48,614 nt of DNA, from assembly GCA_049578545.1 (NCBI GenBank), contig JBAUMF010000009.1:1-48614 (forward strand). Direction: 5' to 3'. Shown here piece by piece: positions 40,899 through 48,614 of the stretch (its first letter is position 1; each line of letters starts with the position of its first letter). Below the pieces are notes generated by a model. The model had not been told where the DNA came from. It saw only the letters and a program-made list of their open reading frames with translations, and ran no database searches. Both the position numbers and the translations under genes were made by a program. The DNA is from DASQBT01 sp049578545 (GTDB taxonomy: Bacteria > Pseudomonadota > Gammaproteobacteria > Burkholderiales > Thiobacillaceae).

Positions 40899-42617
40899 TC
40901 AAACTGCAATACCCGGATTGGTGGGAGAAATTCCAGTGACTTTGGGCATGTTGAGGTTAACGCTCTTGATGACTTTCTTGCTTCGCAGATATTCAGCCAC
41001 CACATCCCAGACGGGCGTGCCCGTTACGCCTTGGCCGACAGGCGCCCAACCAGCTACCTTGTATGTTTTGTTGGGGTCGACGGCTTTGCCCTTGAGCGTC
41101 ATGTTGCTGATGCGCTGGCCAATCTTCTTTGTGGGATCCACGGAATAGTGAATGCCACCCACGCGCACCATGTCGCCGCCCTGCTGATAATAGGGGTCCG
41201 CATTGAACAGGTTGTCACAGACATCTTCCATGATGCTCTTGATGGTTTCGCCTGTCATGTTGTTGAGGGTAGTGAATGGATAGGTGATGGCAGTCTGGTC
41301 CATCAGACGTTCCATGGTTATGCTCTCGCCAGGGAGCAACGTGGTGCCCCAGCGAAAGCCTGGGGAGAAGGCTGCGTCTGCTCCCTTGACTTCCATCAGC
41401 GCGTCCAAAATGACTTGGTCGAAGGTACCATTGAAGTTGCCCCGACGATAAAGGAGGTCTTCAGTAACGGCCAGCTTCTGGTTGAGCTGACTCTCATAGG
41501 GCGCACGGATATTCTTGATCAGCGCGGCCATCTTGGCGTCTTCCGGCAGCAGGTTGGAAAACACCGGCAGCAGTTTGTATTTCCACCCTTTCACTTTTCC
41601 GTCTTTCACCTCGAAGTCCATCACGCCGAGGAATTTGCCGTTGGAGCCCGCATTGGTCACCAGGGTGATGCCCTTGGCGTTCTTAACCTGTACGGGCTGC
41701 GGCACGCCATCGTGGGTGTGGCCACCGAAGATGGCGTCAATACCGGTGACCCGGCTGGCCATCTTGATGTCCACGTCCATGCCGTTGTGAGACAGGACCA
41801 CCACGACCTTGGCCCCTTTGGCGCGGGCATCATCCACCCACTTCTGCATATTGTCCTCACGGATGCCAAAACTCCAGTCCGGCATCATATAGCGGGGATT
41901 GGCAATGGGAGTGTAAGGGAATGCCTGGCCGACTATGGCGACATTCACACCGTTGATTTCCTTGATGACATAGGGTTTGAACACCTGATCGCCAAAATCG
42001 TTGGTCACCACATTTTGGGCCACAAAATCCACGCCCGCCTTCTTGAAGTCATTGTCGATGATTGCCTTGACCCGGTCCGCACCCAGCGTGTATTCCCAAT
42101 GCCCGGTCATCACATTTACACCAAGCTGAATGCAGGCATCTACCATGTCCTGGCCGTTGGTCCACAAGGATGTGCCTGAACCCTGCCAGGTGTCGCCACC
42201 ATCGAGCAGGAGCGAGCTCGGGCGGGAGGCGCGAACCTTGTCTACGAGGGTTTTCAGATGAGCGAATCCACCAACCTTGCCGTAGGTTCTTGCGGCCTGG
42301 ACAAAATCGAGATAGGTGAAGGCATATGCTTCCGCGCTGCCAGGCGTGATGCCAAACTTCTTCAGCAGGTGCTCACCAACCACATGAGGAACCTTGCCTT
42401 CCGCGCTGCCAATCCCGATATTGACATTGGGCTCGCGAAAATAGATTGGTAACAGCTGGGCATGGCAGTCGGTCATGTGCATCAGCGAGACATTGCCATA
42501 GGGGCGCAGACTGTACAGATCGGCACTTCCCGCCAAGGCCTCCCTGCTATTGATGGCCATGCCAGATGCAGCGGCGATTGCCAGCATCTGCAGAAATTCG
42601 CGTCGGTTCATGTGCAT
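40899..42617 (-). CDS. soxB: Thiosulfohydrolase SoxB
   Basis: SoxB hydrolyses the terminal sulfonate from SoxY-bound cysteine S-thiosulfonate to sulfate in the periplasm, with a dimanganese centre. The protein has 572 residues from the ATG at 42617, which follows AGGAGA closely. It begins with a Tat signal (NRREFLQMLAIAAASG). Metallophosphoesterase motifs are visible: MTDCHAQL, LDGGDTWQGSGTS, GHWEYTLG, SHNGMDVD and GGHTHDG. The longer frame to 42662 reaches into the leader region and is rejected. It is separated from soxA by an intrinsic terminator. Confidence 0.97.
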   Translation of the reverse strand: MHMNRREFLQMLAIAAASGMAINSREALAGSADLYSLRPYGNVSLMHMTDCHAQLLPIYFREPNVNIGIGSAEGKVPHVVGEHLLKKFGITPGSAEAYAFTYLDFVQAARTYGKVGGFAHLKTLVDKVRASRPSSLLLDGGDTWQGSGTSLWTNGQDMVDACIQLGVNVMTGHWEYTLGADRVKAIIDNDFKKAGVDFVAQNVVTNDFGDQVFKPYVIKEINGVNVAIVGQAFPYTPIANPRYMMPDWSFGIREDNMQKWVDDARAKGAKVVVVLSHNGMDVDIKMASRVTGIDAIFGGHTHDGVPQPVQVKNAKGITLVTNAGSNGKFLGVMDFEVKDGKVKGWKYKLLPVFSNLLPEDAKMAALIKNIRAPYESQLNQKLAVTEDLLYRRGNFNGTFDQVILDALMEVKGADAAFSPGFRWGTTLLPGESITMERLMDQTAITYPFTTLNNMTGETIKSIMEDVCDNLFNADPYYQQGGDMVRVGGIHYSVDPTKKIGQRISNMTLKGKAVDPNKTYKVAGWAPVGQGVTGTPVWDVVAEYLRSKKVIKSVNLNMPKVTGISPTNPGIAV

Positions 42618-42710
42618 GCAGTTTCTCCTTGGGTGGCTGGATTTGAAGTCGAAATTCTGCAAATCCTGGCAGATTTGGTAAATGGTTGCTTTGGCCTATC
42701 CGTGGTGAAC

Positions 42711-42735
42711 AAAAAAGGCCTGGAAACCAGGCCTT
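42711..42735 (-). terminator. Intrinsic terminator between soxA and soxB
   Basis: On the minus strand AAGGCCTGG, loop TTT, CCAGGCCTT followed by further T. It lies 21 bases after the soxA stop and 93 bases before the soxB start, and so should lower soxB transcription relative to soxXYZA unless soxB has its own promoter. Confidence 0.85.
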
Positions 42736-42756
42736 ACGGTTAAGACGGGACGAATC

Positions 42757-43587
42757 CTATTTGCGGAAAACCGAAGCCTTCATTGGTAGGCCATTGGAAA
42801 TATAGGAATGGAAATATTCCAGGTTGTTCATGGCGGTACTGCCTTGGGGTGGTCCAATGCCGCGTACGGACTTGTAGCACCCCTCATAGCGCTTCTGTAG
42901 CGTGAAGAGGCTGTCACCGCCGCGGAACACGGGCCAATGGACGGACTGGCCGATGGCAGGCGAAATCAGCTCCGAACGCAATCGCACGCCCGCATTTTGT
43001 ACGTGGCAGGTCGCGCAGGCGAAATTGATCTGCCCGGCGCGGGAGTAGAAACGCTTCTTGCCATCCTCGTAGGCAGCCAAAGCACCTTTTCCTTCGACCT
43101 TGATGTTCATCAGCATGCCATCAGACAGTGTGCGCATATACGAGTCGAGAGTGCCCATGGTCTTCATGTCGCTGACCTTGTAAGCGTCCTCTCCATTGGC
43201 TACGCGGCAATCATTGATGGCGTCGTCCAAGGTGACGACTTTGCCTTTCTTGTCATCGAAGTAGGGGTAATTCCCCGCGATGTTCTTGCCGCCATTGGGC
43301 AAGCAGTCCGCATAGGTCTTGCCGTTCTTGAGTGGGGTTTCCCACATCTTTCGGCCCGTATCGATGGTATCGAGAAAAGGGGGGAATTCCATAATGCTCT
43401 TGTATTGGTCCATGGAGTCCGCATCAAACGCCAGAGCACCATATATGTAGTTCTCCATGGGAACATCGGGATACTTCTTGGTGTAATAGTTGATCAGATC
43501 CTGCCGGTCCTGCTCTGGCGAAGCAATCGCCGCGCCAACACTAAACAGGAAACCCGCCGCAACCAGACCCAACATCAATGTTTTCAT
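42757..43587 (-). CDS. soxA: Sulfur oxidation c-type cytochrome SoxA
   Basis: SoxA, with SoxX, attaches thiosulfate oxidatively to the SoxY cysteine. The 276-residue precursor has a Sec signal (to about residue 23) and a single heme site CATCH near residues 190-194. The conserved cysteine in YEGCYKSVRG, the unusual Cys/persulfide heme ligand, is also present. The first heme site of diheme SoxA is reduced to the lone cysteine in ADCLPNGG, so this is the monoheme type. Downstream comes the terminator and soxB. Confidence 0.95.
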   Translation of the reverse strand: MKTLMLGLVAAGFLFSVGAAIASPEQDRQDLINYYTKKYPDVPMENYIYGALAFDADSMDQYKSIMEFPPFLDTIDTGRKMWETPLKNGKTYADCLPNGGKNIAGNYPYFDDKKGKVVTLDDAINDCRVANGEDAYKVSDMKTMGTLDSYMRTLSDGMLMNIKVEGKGALAAYEDGKKRFYSRAGQINFACATCHVQNAGVRLRSELISPAIGQSVHWPVFRGGDSLFTLQKRYEGCYKSVRGIGPPQGSTAMNNLEYFHSYISNGLPMKASVFRK

Positions 43588-43670
43588 ACCATCCTCCGAA
43601 TCAATCCTTGGTGTAAATCTGAGGAGGAGCAGAGCCCCGTCCCATCCATCCAGATACGCAGTCTATATGA

Positions 43671-43985
43671 TTAGCTGATGGTTGCTTCGTCAGTGCGCTT
43701 GTCGCCGGTATTGTCTACCCAACTGATCGCAACTTTGTCTCCCGCCTTGGCGCCCTTGACCTTAAAACCTATCAAGGGGTTCTTCGAGATTCCCGTGCCC
43801 CAGTTGGCAGTCATGACGGTGGTGCCGTTGATGGTTGCATTTATTTCCTGAATATAATGCGCGGGGATCGATTGGCCGGTCTTGGCGTCCTTACGCAGAC
43901 CGGTCTCCATTTCATGGTTCATCAGTACCTTAATGTCGGCAACGTCTCCTTGCACTTTGGCACGGATCTTCATTGGTTCAGCCAT
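43671..43985 (-). CDS. soxZ: Thiosulfate oxidation carrier complex protein SoxZ
   Basis: SoxZ is the partner of SoxY in the carrier complex on which sulfur intermediates are oxidised. The 104-residue protein has no signal peptide, as is normal, since it leaves the cell bound to Tat-exported SoxY. It shows the typical MKIRAKVQGDVADIKVLMNHEMETG and the C-terminal FKVKGAKAGDKVAISWVDN. Confidence 0.96.
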   Translation of the reverse strand: MAEPMKIRAKVQGDVADIKVLMNHEMETGLRKDAKTGQSIPAHYIQEINATINGTTVMTANWGTGISKNPLIGFKVKGAKAGDKVAISWVDNTGDKRTDEATIS

Positions 43986-44077
43986 TTATAGCTCCTTAAA
44001 TTCCTAAATAAGTTTGCAATCATCGGATATGTGCTTCTGCTTTGGCCTTGGGGAAAGGCGTATCGCCGTTAGTCAAA

Positions 44078-44545
44078 TTAGCCGCCGCAGCCGCCGATCG
44101 TGACCTTTACTTCCTTCGCGGCGGTATAGGATTTGCCGTCGGCCATCACAATGGCGCGCACCAATGCAGTCGCGCCCATTTTGATGCGGGTGGAAATGTA
44201 TCCCTCGGTGCCGTTGGAGAAATGGAAATCAGCAAGCAGAGGAGTAACGTTTTTTTCCGCCAGTATGGCGATGCTCGTCGTGCCGGGAATCGCGCTGGTG
44301 ACTTCAACCGGAACGACTGCGCCATTTTCGGCAATGTCGGGAGCCTTGATCGTGATGTCCTTGGAGTCGGCCGGGCTCGATACGCCCAGGCCCTTCATGG
44401 CATCACCGACATTCTTGGCTCCGAAAGCATCTTTGTTATAGTCAGCCAAGACCCGGGTAGGCTTAATCAAACCAGCCGCAACTGCAACGGCCAGAGCGCT
44501 GGCACCCGTGGCGCCTTTTAATACGTTTCTCCGAAGAGCATTCAT
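44078..44545 (-). CDS. soxY: Thiosulfate oxidation carrier protein SoxY
   Basis: SoxY carries covalently bound sulfur intermediates on a C-terminal cysteine. The 155-residue precursor has a Tat signal (ALRRNVLKGATGASALAVAVAAG) and ends with the essential swinging-arm motif GGCGG. Cargo export with SoxZ by Tat is expected. It stands between soxX (12 bases away) and soxZ. Confidence 0.97.
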   Translation of the reverse strand: MNALRRNVLKGATGASALAVAVAAGLIKPTRVLADYNKDAFGAKNVGDAMKGLGVSSPADSKDITIKAPDIAENGAVVPVEVTSAIPGTTSIAILAEKNVTPLLADFHFSNGTEGYISTRIKMGATALVRAIVMADGKSYTAAKEVKVTIGGCGG

Positions 44546-44557
44546 GTGTGTATCTCC

Positions 44558-44926
44558 TTACAGACCGTAAATGAAGTCAGTGATTTTGTCGATTTCCTGT
44601 TCCGTCAGGATTTTGTGTTTCCCGAACGGGGGCATGGAACTATTGGGGTTGGCGGCCGTGGCGTCCCAAATCTGGGCACGCAGTTTGGCCTTGTCAGGGT
44701 AGCGGGCGCTCATGGCGATTAATGGAGGCCCATAAAGACCGGTGGCTTCTGCATCCGGCATGGTTGGCATGCCATGGCAAGCGAGGCAATTGCCCTTGGA
44801 CCGGTCGTAGGCCAGTTCTTTACCTGTTGCATCTTTGGGGGCATCGGCAGCCAGGGTTGAACCTGCCAGAAAAATGGTCCCGAATACAACTGAAGCCGCA
44901 ACCTTTACAAACATCCGCATAATCAT
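44558..44926 (-). CDS. soxX: Sulfur oxidation c-type cytochrome SoxX
   Basis: SoxX is the small cytochrome subunit that takes electrons from SoxA. The 122-residue precursor has a Sec signal (ending about LAGSTLAAD), a heme site CLACH (about residues 47-51) and the axial methionine in SSMPPFG. It is the first gene of the sox cluster; 176 bases separate it from the BepA gene, and the sox promoter should lie there, though no clear -35/-10 was identified. Confidence 0.95.
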   Translation of the reverse strand: MIMRMFVKVAASVVFGTIFLAGSTLAADAPKDATGKELAYDRSKGNCLACHGMPTMPDAEATGLYGPPLIAMSARYPDKAKLRAQIWDATAANPNSSMPPFGKHKILTEQEIDKITDFIYGL

Positions 44927-45102
44927 CCTCCGTAATTTAAGGTATTTGCAGGAATTGGGGCCTGCGGAAATTACTGCCCCGCTACTCTAGTCCTGTCCAA
45001 GAAATTGGATGGCGCAAGCATAAAGCAGTTGGATTTCATCATGCAAGGGCAGAGTACGAAACTTTTGCATTGTTTCGACGGGTAAATTAATACCAGTTAA
45101 AC

Positions 45103-46548
45103 CTACTTTCTGGTTTGTTCTTTCAGTATTGCCCGCCATTCGTCGCGCCTGGCTTCCGTGGAAGATAGATCATAAAAGTCCCCATCGCCAGCTTTCAAGC
45201 CCAAATTCAGTTGTTCAATTGCGGAGCGGAAGTCACCGGCCAGGGCAAGCGCTTCGGCGGTAGCACGATGGCTGGCCAATTGCTTACCAAGCATCGCATA
45301 ACTACGGCCAAGCAATCTCCATAAGCGAATGTCATCTCGCCTGAATGCCATTTTGGGTTTAAGGAGGTTGAGTGCTTCCTGGGGTTTATTGTTATCCAGC
45401 AAGGTTTCAGCATAGCCATAGAGTAAAGGATGGTAGTTTGGATAACTCGACAATCCATTGCGGTAGCGACTGAGTGCAAGCTCTTGCTTGCCGCTTTTGA
45501 CCGCGATTTGCGCCAGCAACAACGAAGCGGCAGGAGTTGGGCTCAGGCGGGCGGCTCGCTGGGCAGCCTGCTCGGATTCATTGGGCCGGTTGGCGCGCAA
45601 ATACGAAAGGGCCAGACCATACTGGGCGGCTGCCTCGCTGCCGTATGCCTTTTCGCGTATCTGGCTTTGGAACTTGGCAACACTATCCTGGGGCGTGCCC
45701 TCCATAGACTCGATTCGCGCCTTAATTAACAGAAAATCGCTGCTGTCTGGATATTGTTTGTAGGGCAAGTTTTCCACGCGGGACTCGATGTCCGCGATGC
45801 GCTCGGAGGTCAAGGGGTGGTCGCGCAGATAAGCCGGGGCATTGGACTCATAGAGCCTGTTGGCTCGTTGCAGCCGTTCAAAAAAACTTGCCATTGCGCG
45901 CGGGTCGAAACCCGCGTTTTGCATCACGTCAAGGCCCATTCGATCTGCTTCCCGCTCAAAATCGCGACTGTAACTCAGCTGGTTTTGCATGTTCAGGGCC
46001 TGGGTGCCTGCAATTGCGCCTGCTCCTGCACTCGGGTTGGATCGGGAGGCCAGGATGGCGACTGCAAGCGCGGCCATGGTTGGCCAGAAGCTCTTGTCCT
46101 GGTTGGCGATCATTCTGTAGAGATGGTTTTGGTTCACATGGGAGATTTCGTGCGCCAGAACTGCTGCAAGTTCCGATTCGTTTTCAGCCGTCAGTATCAG
46201 TCCCGTATGGACCCCGATATGCGCGCCAGGAAGGGCAAAGGCATTGACGGTCGGATCCTGCAGGACAAAGAAGTCGAAAATACGTTGATTGCCAGGGCTG
46301 TGGGAAACTAGTCTATAGCCCAAGTCATTGAGATAGGCTTCGATTACCGGGTCATCAAGATAATGGGGGTCAGCGTAGATCTCCTGCATGATGGACCTGG
46401 CCAGGGTTTGTTCCTGTGCGTCGGTGAGATAGGAGCGCGACGACTCACCCAGGTCCGGAAGTTCGGAAGCATAAGCTGAAGGCCAGGCCAGGGTGATGGA
46501 CAGTAGCAAAGTCAACAAGAATGGCTTTTTCACGGTGCTAAGATACAT
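45103..46548 (-). CDS. Periplasmic M48 metalloprotease, BepA-like
   Basis: The 481-residue exported protease has a signal peptide (LLTLLLSITLAWPSAYAS) and an M48 domain with the zinc motif HEISH near residues 133-137 and the downstream EREADRMGLDVM. A C-terminal TPR domain follows (AAAQYGLALSYLRANRPNESE and later repeats). This plan matches BepA/YfgC, which checks LptD and outer-membrane protein assembly in E. coli. It diverges from moaC. Confidence 0.93.
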   Translation of the reverse strand: MYLSTVKKPFLLTLLLSITLAWPSAYASELPDLGESSRSYLTDAQEQTLARSIMQEIYADPHYLDDPVIEAYLNDLGYRLVSHSPGNQRIFDFFVLQDPTVNAFALPGAHIGVHTGLILTAENESELAAVLAHEISHVNQNHLYRMIANQDKSFWPTMAALAVAILASRSNPSAGAGAIAGTQALNMQNQLSYSRDFEREADRMGLDVMQNAGFDPRAMASFFERLQRANRLYESNAPAYLRDHPLTSERIADIESRVENLPYKQYPDSSDFLLIKARIESMEGTPQDSVAKFQSQIREKAYGSEAAAQYGLALSYLRANRPNESEQAAQRAARLSPTPAASLLLAQIAVKSGKQELALSRYRNGLSSYPNYHPLLYGYAETLLDNNKPQEALNLLKPKMAFRRDDIRLWRLLGRSYAMLGKQLASHRATAEALALAGDFRSAIEQLNLGLKAGDGDFYDLSSTEARRDEWRAILKEQTRK

Positions 46549-46582
46549 CTATTCAATACGGGTTCCCGATAGGAGTGTACCA

Positions 46583-47062
46583 ATGAATGGGCTTACTCAT
46601 TTCGACGATCAGGGACGCGCCGTCATGGTGGATGTGGGCGACAAGTCCGATTCGCTTCGCAAGGCTGTGGCCACAGGCCGTATCGTGATGAAGCCCGACA
46701 CTTTGCGGATGATCCAGTTTGGAGGAATTGGAAAAGGGGATGTCATCGGCGTTGCCAGGATTGCCGCCATACAGGGCAGCAAGCGAACTGCGGAACTCAT
46801 CCCGCTTTGCCACCCGATTGCGTTGACCAAGGTGAATGTTGACTTTGAGGTGGACACAAACACTTCTAGCATCTCCTGTACTGTCACCGCAGAAAGCATT
46901 GGCAAGACCGGGGTGGAAATGGAGGCGCTTACCAGCGTCAGTGTTGGACTGTTGACCATTTACGACATGTGCAAAGCGGTGGATCGGGGCATGGAGGTTA
47001 AGTCTGTTCGATTGCTGGAAAAACAGGGCGGCAAGTCGGGATACTGGCAAGCAAAGGAATGA
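46583..47062 (+). CDS. moaC: Cyclic pyranopterin monophosphate synthase MoaC
   Basis: MoaC forms cyclic pyranopterin monophosphate in molybdenum cofactor synthesis, working after MoaA. The protein of 159 residues has LTHFDDQGRAVMVDVGDK, the active-site LIPLCHPIALTKVNVDF and MEALTSVSVGLLTIYDMCKAVD. The ATG at 46583 has AGGAG seven bases before it and is chosen over the frame opening at 46493. The stop overlaps the next gene by four bases. Confidence 0.97.
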   Translation: MNGLTHFDDQGRAVMVDVGDKSDSLRKAVATGRIVMKPDTLRMIQFGGIGKGDVIGVARIAAIQGSKRTAELIPLCHPIALTKVNVDFEVDTNTSSISCTVTAESIGKTGVEMEALTSVSVGLLTIYDMCKAVDRGMEVKSVRLLEKQGGKSGYWQAKE

Positions 47063-47859
47063 AGGGAAAGTGCGTGGTTCGCGAGGCTAAGGGTTTTCGC
47101 CAGCTACCATTCTTCCGGATTCTTATCTTGCTGCTGATTTCTGGTTCTGGCTCCGCGCAAGCAGCGGCATCGCTGCCCGGCCCTGACCACCTGCACCTTG
47201 CAGTCCCTTCCGGTGAACAACTCGATTACCTGCGTTATCCCGCAAAAGGGAAAAGGTTGTTGATCTGGGTCTCCTCCGAGCGAGGTCAGGCGGAAACAGA
47301 ACGCTCAGCGGCACGCGAGCTGGCCAAACGCGGTATTGAGGTCTGGTTGCTGGATCTCAACTTCAGTTATTTTCTGAATGGTGACCGAAAAGGTTTCGAC
47401 CAGATTCCAGCCATTGATTTGCAGACGCTATTGCAGGATGCGAGCAAGAAGAAAGGCGTTGTCGCATTTGCAATGGGGCGAGCTGCGGTCCCGATTCTCA
47501 AGGCATTCGGCTCCTGGAAAGCGGGCGAGGGCAGGCTGGGCCATCTGGACTTTGTGTTGATGCACCCCAATCTGTATGAGGACGCAGAGGCGCTGCAGGA
47601 GCCGCGTTATATCGATTTCGGGAACTTGAAAGGCGCCCGGTTGCTTATTTTGCAGCCCCGTCGATCCGCGGGAGTGGTATGGTTGGACCACCAGAGGGAT
47701 GCGCTTCAGGCGCAGGGTGCGGTGGTACGCAATGAGATTCTGGAGCGCTTGCGCGAAGGTTTTTGGGAGCGTCAGGAAACGACTGACTATGAGACGGAGA
47801 TGGGCCAACACCTTGCTGATCTTGTTTGGGATCGACTGCCCAAGGGGAGAGAGAAATGA
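47059..47859 (+). CDS. Exported protein of unknown function, degenerate alpha/beta-hydrolase-like
   Basis: The 266-residue protein has a signal peptide or anchor (FFRILILLLISGSGSAQAAA). A Rossmann-like pattern follows (LLIWVSSERGQAETERSAARELAKRGIEVWLLDLN, VVAFAMGRAAVPIL, LDFVLMHPNLYE). The usual nucleophile elbow GxSxG is replaced by AFAMG, so a serine hydrolase activity is unlikely. DUF3530-type proteins are a possible home. It overlaps moaC and the TlpA gene by four bases each, so all three are co-translated. Confidence 0.65.
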   Translation: MKGKCVVREAKGFRQLPFFRILILLLISGSGSAQAAASLPGPDHLHLAVPSGEQLDYLRYPAKGKRLLIWVSSERGQAETERSAARELAKRGIEVWLLDLNFSYFLNGDRKGFDQIPAIDLQTLLQDASKKKGVVAFAMGRAAVPILKAFGSWKAGEGRLGHLDFVLMHPNLYEDAEALQEPRYIDFGNLKGARLLILQPRRSAGVVWLDHQRDALQAQGAVVRNEILERLREGFWERQETTDYETEMGQHLADLVWDRLPKGREK

Positions 47860-48359
47860 TGCCCAGGCTGGTTGGATGCTGTTTGATTATGTTTGCGCTT
47901 GCTGTGCAGGCAAGGGCGATGGAATTCCGCAAAATGGAACCTGTGGCTCCGCCCGCCCTGGCCACAAGGGATTTGAACGGCATGGCTCATGACCTTTCGG
48001 CTTATAAGGGACGGGTCGTATTGGTGAATTTCTGGGCGTCCTGGTGTCCGCCGTGCCGGAAGGAAATGCCGTCCATGCAGCGACTGATGCAGAAGATGGC
48101 GGACAAACCGTTTACCATCCTGGCCATGGACACGGGTGAATCCAGGGAGGAAGCCGAGGCATTTCTGAAAAGCATGCCAGTTGATTTCCCTGTCTTGCTC
48201 GATCCTGAGAGCATTGTTGCAAAGCACTGGAAAGTATTTGCCATGCCCACCAGCTTTCTTGTCGACAAGCTGGGTCGCATTCGATATGTTCTTCCAGGTG
48301 GCACCGAATGGGATGATGGGGATGGCATAAAGCTGATCCTGGAAATGCTTAATGAATAG
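47856..48359 (+). CDS. TlpA-like periplasmic thioredoxin
   Basis: The 167-residue protein has an N-terminal signal (LVGCCLIMFALAVQARA) and a TlpA/AhpC-type thioredoxin fold with the redox motif WASWCPPCRKEMP at about residues 61-73 and the cis-proline VFAMPTSFLVDKLG. These proteins reduce periplasmic disulfides or act in cytochrome c maturation; the exact role is not visible. The start is ATG 47856, overlapping the upstream stop. No terminator was noted downstream. Confidence 0.9.
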   Translation: MMPRLVGCCLIMFALAVQARAMEFRKMEPVAPPALATRDLNGMAHDLSAYKGRVVLVNFWASWCPPCRKEMPSMQRLMQKMADKPFTILAMDTGESREEAEAFLKSMPVDFPVLLDPESIVAKHWKVFAMPTSFLVDKLGRIRYVLPGGTEWDDGDGIKLILEMLNE

Positions 48360-48614
48360 GTTCATCTGGTTCTGAATGGCAGATCGGCAGATTAATGCAT
48401 GCAGGCACCGTCAAGTGCTTACATAGATGGTCGCCCCCGTTTTGCAAGACATTTCCTCGGTGACAGTTTGCTGGTAGAGATTGCAGCCATAGATCCGGAC
48501 TTTCGATCGAGGCTACAGCCTCTCTGTCCCTGATGGAATGTGCTGGCCGGCTCCTCAACACAGTCGAGCGCTCATTTCGGCGCGGTGTAAAAAACAGGGT
48601 GTTCCGGCCACGGT
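48360..48614. other. Right-edge stretch without a secure gene
   Basis: A 44-codon plus-strand frame (ATG 48399, stop 48531-48533) reads MQAPSSAYIDGRPRFARHFLG and looks somewhat protein-like. From about 48534 another frame (MECAGRLLNTVERSFRRGVKN) stays open to the window end. This could be a frameshifted gene, the start of one cut off by the edge, or chance. Nothing else was recognised. Confidence 0.2.

Noticed and set aside
40722..42179. 485-codon plus-strand frame opposite soxB
   Set aside because: It is antisense to soxB, whose catalytic motifs are all intact on the minus strand, and has no recognisable domain.
42937..43674. 245-codon plus-strand frame opposite soxA
   Set aside because: Antisense shadow of soxA, with no ribosome-binding site or family features.
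1..48614. CRISPR array or complete insertion sequence
   Set aside because: No regularly spaced direct repeats, cas genes or transposase genes were seen anywhere in the window.

Overview
The window reads as a chromosomal segment of a sulfur-oxidising betaproteobacterium (Nitrosomonadales/Hydrogenophilales-like). The grounds are the local gene order kdsD-kdsC-lptC-lptA-lptB-rpoN-hpf-ptsN-hprK-rapZ, a soxXYZAB thiosulfate-oxidation cluster, and an MSHA-like type IV pilus cluster. The genus is inferred from gene content; no 16S rRNA gene is present. Gene density is high and no gene-free stretch exceeds 300 bases.

Layout. (1) 1-3456: tRNA-Gly(CCC) on the minus strand, a 5' half copy of the same tRNA, thiS-thiG-trmB, a TfpX/TfpZ-type pilin accessory gene and a convergent greB. 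(2) 3557-5535: a CPA2 antiporter translationally coupled to a TcdA-like ThiF-family protein. (3) 16116-5563 on the minus strand: a nearly unbroken gene run covering Kdo synthesis (kdsD, kdsC), LPS export (lptC, lptA, lptB), sigma-54 (rpoN), ribosome hibernation (hpf), nitrogen-type PTS control (ptsN, hprK), rapZ, a NusG-II/Gx-transporter pair, ubiX, a LON-domain protein, a PNPOx-like protein and a small lipoprotein. An intrinsic terminator separates rpoN from hpf. (4) 16191-18161: a Kef-type antiporter with a TrkA-N domain. (5) 18209-35573: an MSHA-like pilus cluster (two pilins, MshK/J/I/G/E/N/L/M-like genes). It is interleaved with a PrsK-like histidine kinase, a PrsR-like sigma-54 response regulator, and the separated permease and ATPase of an ABC transporter plus a TPR protein. 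(6) 35614-40778: an esterase, a large protein carrying split PilZ-like motifs, and alaS. (7) 40899-44926: soxX, soxY, soxZ, soxA and soxB on the minus strand, without soxCD. (8) 45103-48359: BepA-like M48 protease, moaC, an exported protein of unknown function and a TlpA-like thioredoxin.

How it fits together. Sequences fitting the sigma-54 -24/-12 consensus (GG-N10-GC) lie upstream of the major pilin candidate, the PrsR-like regulator and the PilZ-like gene. rpoN itself is in the window. This suggests a sigma-54-controlled surface-pilus regulon that also contains an ABC exporter, reminiscent of the pilS/pilR and pilGHI arrangement of Myxococcus xanthus.

Mobile or broken DNA. A 278-bp palindromic MITE-like element sits between the mshN-like and mshE-like genes. 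It supplies the last codons of the first and the ribosome-binding region of the second. The half tRNA near the left edge looks like a recombination scar. No CRISPR array, rRNA operon or full insertion sequence was found.
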